Source: Spirochaetaceae bacterium (lineage in GTDB: Bacteria; Spirochaetota; Spirochaetia; Treponematales; Treponemataceae). From it: a DNA stretch of 35,689 bases. How positions within the stretch are numbered: the first letter of the stretch is position 1; each line of letters opens with the position of its first letter. The position numbers and the translations under genes were made by a program. The stretch spans positions 1 to 35,689 of the forward strand of contig JAISTZ010000146.1 in NCBI GenBank assembly GCA_031272345.1, in the 5' to 3' direction. The notes under the pieces were generated by a model. It was given only the letters and a program-made list of their open reading frames with translations, did not search any database and was not told the DNA's origin. This document shows, one piece after another, positions 22,687 to 30,668 of this stretch.

Positions 22687-22730
22687 ACACGGACCTCACG
22701 GACAACACAGTCCGTGCGGTCTGTGTTTTT
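22687..22730 (+). terminator. Intrinsic terminator after ggt
   Basis: Left arm 22687-22703, loop AACACA and right arm 22710-22726 form a 17-bp stem with one mismatch and one GU pair. Five T follow (22726-22730). Only 15-20 nt remain before the next gene, with no obvious promoter. The terminator may therefore be leaky and set the ratio of ggt to downstream transcripts. Confidence 0.8.
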
Positions 22731-22751
22731 AAAGAATGAAAAGGAATGAAT

Positions 22752-23303
22752 ATGAAGAAACTAGCGGTTTTCACGGCCCTTGCGCTGCTCCTGGGTTCCG
22801 CGCTTTTCGCCCAGACGCCGAAAGCGTTTGCGGACAGGCCCCTGCGGCTCACGTCCATCGGCCAGAGCGCGGACATCGAGATGGTGCGGGTGCTCCTTGC
22901 CAGGGCAAAATTCGACGCCAAATCCGAGCCGTTGATAAAGGCGTCCGACCTTAACGGCAGCGCCAAGACCCTGGTGCTCGTCATCGGCGGCAGCTCCAAG
23001 GGGCTGGGCGCGGCGGGCATCAGCGCGGAAGCGGAAATGGAGCGCGCAAAGGCCCTGGTGGCAAAGGCGAAGAGTCTGGGAATGAAAATCATTTCCGTGC
23101 ATGTCGGCGGGGAAGCCCGGCGGGGCACCCTCTCCGACGGCTTCATCAACTACGCGGTGCCCCAGTCCGACTACGTGATCGTGGTGTCCGAAGCCGACAA
23201 GGACGGGCTTTTTACGGCCCTCGCCGGGGGCGCGAAGATTCCCCTTACAAAGGTGGACAAGATCGCCCAGGTAGGCGCGCCCCTCACCGGCGCCTTCAAG
23301 TGA
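22752..23303 (+). CDS. Secreted DUF6305-family protein
   Basis: This 183-residue protein is read from ATG 22752, which has AAGGA at good spacing; an ATG two codons earlier lies too close to it. The signal peptide cleaves near ALFA-Q (residue 20). The core has PLRLTSIGQSADIEMVRVLL, LVLVIGGSSKGLGAAGIS, IISVHVGGEARRGTLSD and SDYVIVVSEADKDG, which I recognise as DUF6305. From memory, this family tends to sit beside TRAP-type large permeases. Here it lies directly before one, so it may be the periplasmic partner of that transporter. Ligand binding is inferred. Confidence 0.75.
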   Translation: MKKLAVFTALALLLGSALFAQTPKAFADRPLRLTSIGQSADIEMVRVLLARAKFDAKSEPLIKASDLNGSAKTLVLVIGGSSKGLGAAGISAEAEMERAKALVAKAKSLGMKIISVHVGGEARRGTLSDGFINYAVPQSDYVIVVSEADKDGLFTALAGGAKIPLTKVDKIAQVGAPLTGAFK

Positions 23304-23310
23304 GGCCCCC

Positions 23311-24585
23311 GTGTCGATAGAATTACTCTACTTTTTGGTGATGGTCGGCGTGTTTATTGTCTGCGCCTTCGCCCTGAAGCTTCCGGTGTCCCTTGCCATG
23401 CTGGCGGCGTCGGAGATCACCCTGCTGATTTCCGGGAACGGAATCGGCGTGAGGCACCTGGTCGAGGGCTCCTTCTCGTACCTGGACACGATTCTCGTGA
23501 TCGCCACGGCGATGATCTTCATGCGGACGATTCAGGAAAGCGGCGCCCTCGACGCCCTGAGCGTCGTCATCATCAGGCGCTTCAGGAATATGCCGGCGCT
23601 GCTCCTCCCCCTGCTCATGATCCTCTCGATGTTTCCGGGCATGATTACGGGCTCGTCCACCGCGTCGGTGCTCACCGCCGGGGCGATCGTCTCGCCCGTG
23701 CTGATCACCCTGGGGATGCCCCGGCACACCGCGGGGGCGTTCATCGCCATGGCGGGAATCCTGGGCATGATCGCCCCTCCGGTGAACATCCCGGCGATGC
23801 TCATCGGCGGCGGAATCGACATGCCCTACGTGGGCTTCGGAATCCCCTTGCTCCTCATGGTGATGCCCCTGGCGGTCCTGTTTTCCTGGACCTTCGGGCT
23901 TAAATTCGTCAAAAAAATGTCCTGGGAGGACCTGGCGCCGAAACTCAACACGGAAATTTACGCCCGCTACGGCGCGCGCCTCTTCATCCCCATCGCGGTC
24001 GTGGTGGCGTTGATGATTCTGGCGCAGGTTTCGCCGAGCATCTTCGGCTGGGGCCTCCCGGTCATCTTCCTCCTGGGCGCGGCGAGCGGGGTCTTCACCG
24101 GCAAGCGCTTCAACGTGCTCAGGGCGGCCAAGGCCGCGCTCCACGACTGCCTCCCGGTGGCGGGGATCCTCGCGGGGGTGGGCATGTTCATCCAGGTGAT
24201 GACCCTCACCGGCGTGCGGGGGTTCATCGTCGTGAACGCCCTGAGCCTCTCCTTCAACACGGCCCTGCTCTACCTGGCGATGGCGGTCACCATACCGCTC
24301 TTCGGCGCGGTTTCGGCCTTCGGGGCCGCGAGCGTCCTGGGGGTGCCCTTCATCCTGGCCCTGCTGAACCAGGACCAGATCATCACCGCGGCGGCCCTGT
24401 CGCTCATCGCGTCCCTGGGGGACTTCATGCCCCCCACGGCGCTCTCGGCGATTTTCGCGGCCCAGGTCATCGGCGAGCCCAGGTATTCTTACGTGCTCAA
24501 GAAGCTCATCCTGCCGGGCCTGGTGATCATCGCCTGGGGGCTTGTGTTCATCACCTTCTCGAAGCAGCTTCGGGCCATATTATAG
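23311..24585 (+). CDS. TRAP-type transporter large permease subunit (DctM-like)
   Basis: This 424-residue, highly hydrophobic protein has about 11-12 membrane segments. It starts at GTG 23311 with GAGG upstream. Family-like segments include MFPGMITGSSTASVLTAG, GMIAPPVNIPAMLIGGG and GDFMPPTALSAIFAAQ, which match the re-entrant and substrate-binding loops of DctM. Classical TRAP systems also need a DctP binding protein and a DctQ small subunit, and neither is present. The DUF6305 protein and a 47-residue membrane protein take their places. A sodium-driven uptake of small acids is the family role. In this cluster glutamate-type products are the plausible cargo. Confidence 0.85.
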   Translation: MSIELLYFLVMVGVFIVCAFALKLPVSLAMLAASEITLLISGNGIGVRHLVEGSFSYLDTILVIATAMIFMRTIQESGALDALSVVIIRRFRNMPALLLPLLMILSMFPGMITGSSTASVLTAGAIVSPVLITLGMPRHTAGAFIAMAGILGMIAPPVNIPAMLIGGGIDMPYVGFGIPLLLMVMPLAVLFSWTFGLKFVKKMSWEDLAPKLNTEIYARYGARLFIPIAVVVALMILAQVSPSIFGWGLPVIFLLGAASGVFTGKRFNVLRAAKAALHDCLPVAGILAGVGMFIQVMTLTGVRGFIVVNALSLSFNTALLYLAMAVTIPLFGAVSAFGAASVLGVPFILALLNQDQIITAAALSLIASLGDFMPPTALSAIFAAQVIGEPRYSYVLKKLILPGLVIIAWGLVFITFSKQLRAIL

Positions 24586-24594
24586 GAGGCGGCA

Positions 24595-24738
24595 ATGTTT
24601 GTGATTTATTTGATAATCGACGCGGCGATTCTTGCCCTGGCGGTTTGGAATTTCGTGACGGAAAAGGACTGGAAGGCCCAGGCCGCCATCGCCATGGTGA
24701 CAGTCCCCCTCCTTTTGCGTCTGCTCCTGGTAAAGTGA
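24595..24738 (+). CDS. 47-residue membrane protein, possible small transporter subunit
   Basis: This short gene has a strong AGGAGG five nt before its ATG and codon use like its neighbours. The peptide has a first hydrophobic segment (MFVIYLIIDAAILALAVW), a charged turn (TEKDWKAQ) and a second hydrophobic segment (AAIAMVTVPLLLRLLLV). It sits 9 nt after dctM and 6 nt before the aspartoacylase-like gene. The two-span hairpin and position suggest a minimal substitute for the DctQ subunit. I know no named family. Confidence 0.7.
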   Translation: MFVIYLIIDAAILALAVWNFVTEKDWKAQAAIAMVTVPLLLRLLLVK

Positions 24739-24744
24739 GGCACT

Positions 24745-25866
24745 ATGAAAAAATATCACATCTCGGCAATCGTCATCGCCATAGCCGCCCTTGCGGCGGC
24801 CTTCGTTTCGGGGAGGGAATTCCTTGCCCACAGAAGGCCCGAGACGATTTTTCCCGGGCCTGGGGTCACTGAAAAGAGGATGCTTTCGGACTGGTACCCG
24901 GCCCTGAAAGGCGGCCGGGGGGACACGGAGGTCTACATATTCAGGGGCGACGAAGAGGGCGGCTCGATCCTCGTACTGGGGGGGACTCACCCCAACGAGC
25001 CCAGCGGCTATCTGGCGGCCACGGTTCTGGTGGAAAACGCCTCGGTGAGCAAGGGAACCCTCTACGTGATCCCCAGGGCGAACAACTCCGCCTTCACCCA
25101 CAACGACCCCCAGGAGGGGTCCCCCGCGTCGTTCACCATCAAAAAGAGTGACGGCGACGAGCGGGTGTTCCGCTTCGGCTCCAGGGCGACGAACCCCCTG
25201 GACCAGTGGCCCGACCCGGAGGTGTACATCCACGCCTCAAGCGGCCAGCACCTTTCGGGGAACGAAACCCGCAACCTGAACCGGGGCTATCCCGGCAGGA
25301 CCAACGGCACCTTCACGGAAAGGGTCTGCTACGGAATCACGTCCCTTATCAAGGCCCAGAACATCACCATGACCATAGACCTGCACGAGGCGTCCCCGGA
25401 ATATCCGGTGATCAACGCGATTGTCGCCCACGAGCGCGCCATGACCCTGGCGTCCTACGTGGTGCTGGGGCTGGAAATCCAGGACATCAAAATCGGCCTG
25501 GAGCCTTCCCCCAGGAACCTGCACGGCCTCACCCACCGGGAACTGGGGGACGCCACGGACACCTTCGCGGTGCTCATGGAAACCGCCAACGCATCCCAGG
25601 GGAGAATCCGGGGCAGGACCGACGCGGCCCTGGCCCTCACGGGAAAGGACACGTGCTATGTGAAGGCGGCGGAACTCGGGCGGCTCTATGTGCCCTTTGA
25701 CGAAAGGGGCCACCCCATCGAGGAGCGGGTCGGCAGGCACCTGGCGGGAATCGCCGAATTCGCCTTCGCCCTGGGAACGGAATACCCCGACAAGGAGATT
25801 CTCATCGAGGGAATCCCGGACTACTACGAGTTGCAGGACAATGGCCTGGGCGCTTACCTCAAATGA
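24745..25866 (+). CDS. Succinylglutamate desuccinylase/aspartoacylase-like M14-type protein 1
   Basis: This 373-residue protein has an N-terminal signal anchor (HISAIVIAIAALAAAFVSG). The zinc site is built from H82 and E85 in GGTHPNEPSGYL and H214 in IDLHEAS. NLNRGYPG (R180) corresponds to the substrate-carboxylate binding loop. This family removes acyl or amino-acid groups from glutamate- or aspartate-type substrates. Here it would act outside the cytoplasm on gamma-glutamyl peptides or products released by GGT. A second member lies at 28227. The exact bond cleaved is not known. Confidence 0.83.
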   Translation: MKKYHISAIVIAIAALAAAFVSGREFLAHRRPETIFPGPGVTEKRMLSDWYPALKGGRGDTEVYIFRGDEEGGSILVLGGTHPNEPSGYLAATVLVENASVSKGTLYVIPRANNSAFTHNDPQEGSPASFTIKKSDGDERVFRFGSRATNPLDQWPDPEVYIHASSGQHLSGNETRNLNRGYPGRTNGTFTERVCYGITSLIKAQNITMTIDLHEASPEYPVINAIVAHERAMTLASYVVLGLEIQDIKIGLEPSPRNLHGLTHRELGDATDTFAVLMETANASQGRIRGRTDAALALTGKDTCYVKAAELGRLYVPFDERGHPIEERVGRHLAGIAEFAFALGTEYPDKEILIEGIPDYYELQDNGLGAYLK

Positions 25867-25870
25867 GGCC

Positions 25871-27109
25871 ATGGTTTGCGCCGCGGCGGCTCTGGCGGCT
25901 CTGATTCTGGTTTTTGCCCTTCTTGCAGCGGAAAATCTGCTCGTGGGTGCGGCGCGGAAGAAGCTTTCCCTGGTGATTCTGGTGAACGGAACCCGGGGAA
26001 AGTCCACGGTCACCAGGATGCTGCACTGCCTCCTGCGCGAAGCCCCGGGGTTCGCTCCCGTGTTCGGCAAGACCACGGGCAGCGCCGCGATGCTCCTCCT
26101 CCCCGACGGAACCGAAAGACCCCTCCGCCGGATCTGCGGCGGGAACGTGCGGGAACAGCGGAACTGCCTCATCGGGGCCGCCTTTTCCGGGGCGAAGACC
26201 CTGGTGTTCGAGTGCAACGCCGTAAAGCCTGAACTGCAAAAGATTACCGCCCGATGGCTCGTCCCGGACATCATGGTGGTAACGAATGTGCGGGAAGACC
26301 ACGCGGACGCCCTGGGGAAACCGGAACAGGCGGCCCGGGTGTTCGCCCAGGTTCCGCCCAAAAACAGCGTCCTCATCACAAGCGACCGCGCCTTTGCGCA
26401 CATCTGGGAAGAGGAAGCCCCACGGCGCGGCTACCGCCTGTGTTTGCACTCCCCGGAGGAAGCCCTTGCCGGGGACCGCTTCCCGGAAAACACCGCCTGT
26501 GTGCTGGCCGCGGCAGCGTGTCTGGGGCTGGACCGCCGGAAGGCGGAAGGGGCCGCAAAAAACTACGCCCCTGACCCCGGCGAATTCACCGTCCTTTCAT
26601 GGAAGGAGGACTCCCGGAGCGGCCCGTCCCCGGCGGGCGCGGGGAGGACCGTCTTTTTCGCGGACGCCCGCTCCGCAAACGACACGGCCTCCACGGACGC
26701 GCTCCTTCAGGCAGCCGAAGGGACCCTCGAAGGCGCGGGGGCGCGACGCGGAAGCTGCGCCGGGCGGGTGTTCCTCCTCGTGAACCGGGAGGACAGGCCC
26801 GACAGGACCGCCGCCTTTGCGGAGTACCTCGCCGCCCGCTGCACCGGAAGTGACGGCTGCGTCGTGCTGGGCCGCGCCCCGGCTGCTTTCAGGAACAAGC
26901 TGAAACGCGCGGGGCTGAAGCCGGTCTACCTGGGGGCGGGCGCGAAAAGCGCCGACATCGACAGGGCCTGGGACGCCGCGCTGCCGGCCGCTCCGGAGGG
27001 GGACCCGGTCTTCGTGTTCGCCCTGGGGAACTACGGGGGCGCGGGCTCCTGTGTCACAACCTATCTTGCGGAAAAACGGGTCCTCCATGACGTTCGCGTT
27101 CAGGCCTGA
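25871..27109 (+). CDS. pgsB: Poly-gamma-glutamate synthase PgsB/CapB
   Basis: This 412-residue protein is read from ATG 25871, with GAGG just upstream. A longer same-frame read is antisense-like overlap with the preceding gene. Residues 4-20 form a membrane anchor. The Mur-ligase-type P-loop is NGTRGKST (39-46). FGKTTGSAAMLLLPDG, FECNAVKPELQ and VVTNVREDHAD are PgsB signatures for ATP-dependent amide ligation of glutamate through its gamma carboxyl. The C-terminal half is more divergent. The end overlaps pgsC by 23 nt, so the two are coupled. Confidence 0.93.
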   Translation: MVCAAAALAALILVFALLAAENLLVGAARKKLSLVILVNGTRGKSTVTRMLHCLLREAPGFAPVFGKTTGSAAMLLLPDGTERPLRRICGGNVREQRNCLIGAAFSGAKTLVFECNAVKPELQKITARWLVPDIMVVTNVREDHADALGKPEQAARVFAQVPPKNSVLITSDRAFAHIWEEEAPRRGYRLCLHSPEEALAGDRFPENTACVLAAAACLGLDRRKAEGAAKNYAPDPGEFTVLSWKEDSRSGPSPAGAGRTVFFADARSANDTASTDALLQAAEGTLEGAGARRGSCAGRVFLLVNREDRPDRTAAFAEYLAARCTGSDGCVVLGRAPAAFRNKLKRAGLKPVYLGAGAKSADIDRAWDAALPAAPEGDPVFVFALGNYGGAGSCVTTYLAEKRVLHDVRVQA

Positions 27110-28301
27110 AATCTTCATCATCCTGGGAATCCTCCTCAGCCTCGCCTGTTCCGAGGGGCTGAATCTGTCCCCGGGGGGCGTGGTCGTGCCGGGCTACGTG
27201 GCCCTCTGCCTGAACCGGCCCCTGGAGCTGGCCGTCACCCTGGGGGCGGCCCTTGCCGCGTTCTTCACGATAAAAATAGCGGGCCGCTTCTTTTTTCTCT
27301 TCGGCAAGCGCAGATTCGCCCTGTGCCTGCTTTCGGGACTCGCCTGGGGCCTCCTGTTCCGCGCCTTCGCCCCAGCCCCCGGCGCGATTCTGCGCATCGG
27401 GGGATTCCTCATTCCGGGAATCCTCGCATCGGAAATGACCCGGCAGGGCGCGCTCAAGACCTTCGCGGCGATGGCGGCGGTGTCGGCCGCCGTGTTTCTG
27501 GCGGGAACGGGCCTGACCCTGCTTTTGGGGGCGCAGGAACGGCGCGCGGAGGCCGCGTATACGGAAATCCTGGAGGGCCTGCACGGGCGGAACAGGGCGG
27601 GAATCATCGGGGAGGAATACACGGCCCTCACCACGACTCTGGGAAGCCCTGAGGCAAAGCTGCTCCAGCTCGACCCGGCTGCGGCGGGCCTCATGGCGCG
27701 GCTCCTGAAAGACGCGGGAGTCCGGCGGGGCGCAAAAATCGCGGTGAACGCCTCCGGTTCCTTTCCGGGCTTTGTCTTTGCATCCCTCGCCGCGTGCCGG
27801 ACGCTGGGGCTGGACGCGGTCCTCGTGGTGTCCCTGGGGGCGTCCAGTTACGGCGCGAACATTCCGGGCTGGACCGTGGCGGACATGCTCTTTGCGGCCT
27901 CTGCCATGCCCGGAGCTCCCCTCGCCGGGGTGGAATTCGCGGCCATAACCCCCGGCGGCTCAGGGGACGCGGGGAAGGAGCTGGACCGGGCGGAACTGGA
28001 GCGGGCGGCGCTTTTGGCGCAAAGTCACGGCGTGCCCTTCGTTGTTCCCGCGAGTCTGGACGAAGCCCTGGCCCTCCGGGAGGCGGCCTTTAAGGACTGC
28101 GCCGTGCTGGTGAACGTCGGCGGAAATCACCCCTCAACCTTCGCCAGCGAGGAGCTCTCCCGCATGGGCGGCCTCATCCGTCCCACGGACGCATACGCGG
28201 GGCAGGGCCTCGTCGGGAATTTTCTTTCACAGGGGAAGCCGGTCATTCAGGTGCTGAATGTCAGGCAGCTTTTCAGGCAGTTCGGCATAGGGAAGGACTG
28301 A
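27087..28301 (+). CDS. PgsC-PgsW fusion, poly-gamma-glutamate system protein
   Basis: This 404-residue protein starts at ATG 27087 inside the end of pgsB. Residues 1 to about 148 are a PgsC/CapC-like membrane domain with several spans; LSPGGVVVPGYVAL and IGGFLIPGILASEMTRQG are PgsC hallmarks. Residues about 155-404 are soluble and resemble the poly-gamma-glutamate system protein often called PgsW (AKIAVNASGSFPGFVFASLAA, VVSLGASSYGANIPG, LVNVGGNHPSTF). PgsC-type domains work with PgsB in the membrane to make and move the polymer. No PgsA/CapA is present. The tail overlaps the convergent gene by 75 nt. Confidence 0.85.
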   Translation: MTFAFRPEIFIILGILLSLACSEGLNLSPGGVVVPGYVALCLNRPLELAVTLGAALAAFFTIKIAGRFFFLFGKRRFALCLLSGLAWGLLFRAFAPAPGAILRIGGFLIPGILASEMTRQGALKTFAAMAAVSAAVFLAGTGLTLLLGAQERRAEAAYTEILEGLHGRNRAGIIGEEYTALTTTLGSPEAKLLQLDPAAAGLMARLLKDAGVRRGAKIAVNASGSFPGFVFASLAACRTLGLDAVLVVSLGASSYGANIPGWTVADMLFAASAMPGAPLAGVEFAAITPGGSGDAGKELDRAELERAALLAQSHGVPFVVPASLDEALALREAAFKDCAVLVNVGGNHPSTFASEELSRMGGLIRPTDAYAGQGLVGNFLSQGKPVIQVLNVRQLFRQFGIGKD

Positions 28302-29120
28302 CCAGTCCAGGTCGAGGCGGGAATTTTTTACCAGGAGCCGCATCGCCTCAAGGTGGAACGCGGCCCGCTTCCACAGGGGGTATTCGGGATGATTGAACTG
28401 GTCGATGTCCCCCGGCGCGTCCGGGGCCTGGGCGGGATTCGCGGTTTCGATCAGAAAGGCCCCAGCGCCGGTCCTGTCGCCCCATTCCCGGTGGGAAAAT
28501 CCCGTGTTCGCCTCCGCCGACGCCTCCAGGTTGAACAGGAAGCCGGGCATGAAATCCTCGTCCTCCAGATCCAGGATGGTCTCAGCCGCGGCGGTCAGGT
28601 TTTTGGGATTCGCCACGATGTGCCAGGCGAGGCCGTCGGGGGCGGCCTCGTGCAGGTCGAAGGCGATGTCGACGTGTTCCGTGCGGAGCAGGTTCATCAC
28701 GGCCAGGGCGATTTCCCCCGCGAGGCCCCGGCCCGGGACGCCCGGATAGGCGCGGTTGATGTTGGTTTCAGGCCCGTCAACGGAGCCCGCCGCGGAACCG
28801 TCTGCGGAAATCAGGCGCGTCCCCCCGGTGTTCAGGGCGGGAATCACGATGATGCGACCCCGGTTCACCCTCCCGGTTTCGGCGAGGACAGAAGCGGCGG
28901 CGATTCCCCCGATTTCGTTCCCGTGGGCGCCCCCGGCCGCGAACATCACCGCCCCGGGCTTTCCCGATTCCAGATAGTACACCGCAACATCCCCGGGGCC
29001 GCCCGCCAGGGACGGAAGATAGTCCGAAAGCCTCGCGCTTGTGCGTCCCCCTGTTTTGGGGGTCGCGCAGGAGGCGAGGACGAGAACGGCAAGAACCGCA
29101 AAAACCGATGGCCTGGGCAT
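28227..29120 (-). CDS. Succinylglutamate desuccinylase/aspartoacylase-like M14-type lipoprotein 2
   Basis: This 297-residue protein has lipobox LASC (C18). The zinc residues are H66 and E69 in GGAHGNEIGG and H157 in DLHEAA. The substrate loop is NINRAYPG (R123). It is a paralogue of the protein at 24745, shorter and lipid-anchored. It lies 18 nt after the LamG/FN3 gene on the same strand. It overlaps the pgsC-pgsW fusion tail to tail by 75 nt, so it flanks the gamma-glutamate cluster from the other side. A role in hydrolysing gamma-glutamyl or N-acyl products is inferred. Confidence 0.8.
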   Translation of the reverse strand: MPRPSVFAVLAVLVLASCATPKTGGRTSARLSDYLPSLAGGPGDVAVYYLESGKPGAVMFAAGGAHGNEIGGIAAASVLAETGRVNRGRIIVIPALNTGGTRLISADGSAAGSVDGPETNINRAYPGVPGRGLAGEIALAVMNLLRTEHVDIAFDLHEAAPDGLAWHIVANPKNLTAAAETILDLEDEDFMPGFLFNLEASAEANTGFSHREWGDRTGAGAFLIETANPAQAPDAPGDIDQFNHPEYPLWKRAAFHLEAMRLLVKNSRLDLDWSVLPYAELPEKLPDIQHLNDRLPL

Positions 29121-29138
29121 GTCACTATCAGCGTGTCC

Positions 29139-30668
29139 CTAGGGCAGGGGCCGGGCGTGGACTTCCCGGGAAAATTCCCCCGCCACTGCGGGGTCGTGGC
29201 GGGAATAGGCGGCCACGGCAAAGTAGTACATCCTGCCGTTTTTGAGACCCGTCAATCTGAGGGAAGTTTCCTTTCCCGCGCTAACCGGGGAGGGCCCCTC
29301 CGCCGCCGCGGCGCCCAGGTATTCGCCGGGCCTTTCGCCGTAGTACACGTAGTAGCCCCCCACAGCTTCGTCCGGGGAGATGGACCAGGAGAGGGACACC
29401 GCCCCGTTTTCCGCCCGGGCTTGCACCGACGACGGGGGCAGGGGTGACACCTCTTCCCGCCAGGTAAGGGACACGGAGGTGACCGACGGGGAAATGCTCC
29501 CCGCGCCGTCGGGGTAGAGGCTGGCCCCGATCTGGAAATACCGGCCCCGCAGGTCCGGGAGGGGCTTCCCTGCCTCCACGGGGAACCAGGGCGGGTCGCT
29601 TTCGGTCCAGCCGAAGAGATGATCCCCGGCGCGGACGAAATACTGAATCGAGGTTTCATCGGGCGCGTCCTCAAGGCTCTCGAAGGACACCAGGGTTGCG
29701 CCGGGGGACGCGGTTATGGGGAGAGTCTCGAACCTGCCCCCGTCGATGCCGTAGATGTCGCAGTAGACCCCGTTGTTCCCCTGGGTATACCTGGTCTCGT
29801 CCACCCTGCCGGCGGGACGGCGGAGAATCCGCACCTCGTCGATGCACCCGGCAAAGGCCGGGCACAGTTCCAGGGGCGCCGGGGCCCCGAGGATGGGCTG
29901 GAAAATTTCGCCCCCCTCCCTGCCCGTGGCGGTCACGTAGCGCACGTCCTCGGTCCTGCCGTCGATGGCGTATTCCAGGAGCCCGGTCTCTTCGTCAAAG
30001 GAGACGCTGTGGTGGGCCCACTTGTCCGGGATGATGATTCCGCTGCTCCGCAGACCCATTTTTTCCATGGGCCCGGCGCTTCCGAAAAACACATTGAAGA
30101 ATTCCCATTCGAGCCTGTTGTTGCTGATTGCCGCGCTGATTTGCTGGTAGTAGGGGTAGTTCCGGGCTATGCGGGAGGACGACCAGGAGAGGACCGTCTC
30201 CCCGTTTTCCGCGATGGCCGGCTTGAGCCAGAATTCAATCGTAAAGGACCCGGCCGCGCCGGGGGAACCGAAGAGGGCTGAGGGCTTCCCCCTGACCGAA
30301 ATCCCCCCGCTTCCCTGGGCGAGGGCAGCGCCCTTTCCCATCAGAGCGCGGGAGGACCGCCTGGCTCCCGAGAAGGCCGCCTCGTAGTTTCCGGCCCTGT
30401 CCCCGAGGTCCCCTTCAAAGTCGAGCAATAAGTCGGTATAATCGGTGACGGACCGGGCGTTGGACGCCAGTTTCAGGCTCTGGTAGCCGAACTTGCCCAC
30501 CCCGGTGTCGATGCCGGCCGTGTAGGAGAGGGCGGGCCAGCCCTCTTTTCCGCCGAAGACCGCGGTGTGTTCCCGGGCTCCCAGGGGAAAAAGGAGAAAA
30601 AGCAGACCCCCAAGGGCTGCAAAAAGACCAATGAAGGATGTTTCTGTTTTATCTGACACTGCGCGCAC
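29139..30668 (-). CDS. Secreted protein with LamG-like and fibronectin type III domains
   Basis: This 509-residue protein starts at GTG 30668, with GGAGG eight nt upstream; a second GTG at 30659 is possible. A hydrophobic signal (FIGLFAALGGLLFLLFPLGA) follows. Residues about 140-290 (GSFTIEFWLKPAIAENGE, WAHHSVSFDEETGLLEYAIDG, GCIDEVRILRR) form a concanavalin/LamG-like jelly roll. Residues about 410-505 (LPPSSVQARAENGAVSLSWS, GYYVYYGERPGEY, GLKNGRMYYFAVAAYS) are an FN3 domain. It is probably a cell-surface or periplasmic carbohydrate- or protein-binding protein. Its 5' end overlaps divergent uvrC. Confidence 0.83.
   Translation of the reverse strand: MRAVSDKTETSFIGLFAALGGLLFLLFPLGAREHTAVFGGKEGWPALSYTAGIDTGVGKFGYQSLKLASNARSVTDYTDLLLDFEGDLGDRAGNYEAAFSGARRSSRALMGKGAALAQGSGGISVRGKPSALFGSPGAAGSFTIEFWLKPAIAENGETVLSWSSSRIARNYPYYQQISAAISNNRLEWEFFNVFFGSAGPMEKMGLRSSGIIIPDKWAHHSVSFDEETGLLEYAIDGRTEDVRYVTATGREGGEIFQPILGAPAPLELCPAFAGCIDEVRILRRPAGRVDETRYTQGNNGVYCDIYGIDGGRFETLPITASPGATLVSFESLEDAPDETSIQYFVRAGDHLFGWTESDPPWFPVEAGKPLPDLRGRYFQIGASLYPDGAGSISPSVTSVSLTWREEVSPLPPSSVQARAENGAVSLSWSISPDEAVGGYYVYYGERPGEYLGAAAAEGPSPVSAGKETSLRLTGLKNGRMYYFAVAAYSRHDPAVAGEFSREVHARPLP

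Noticed and set aside
21377..23149. 590-residue minus-strand open frame opposite ggt
   Set aside because: Its sequence is low-complexity His/Gly/Val-rich antisense of a well-recognised enzyme. Such frames are common opposite GC-rich genes.
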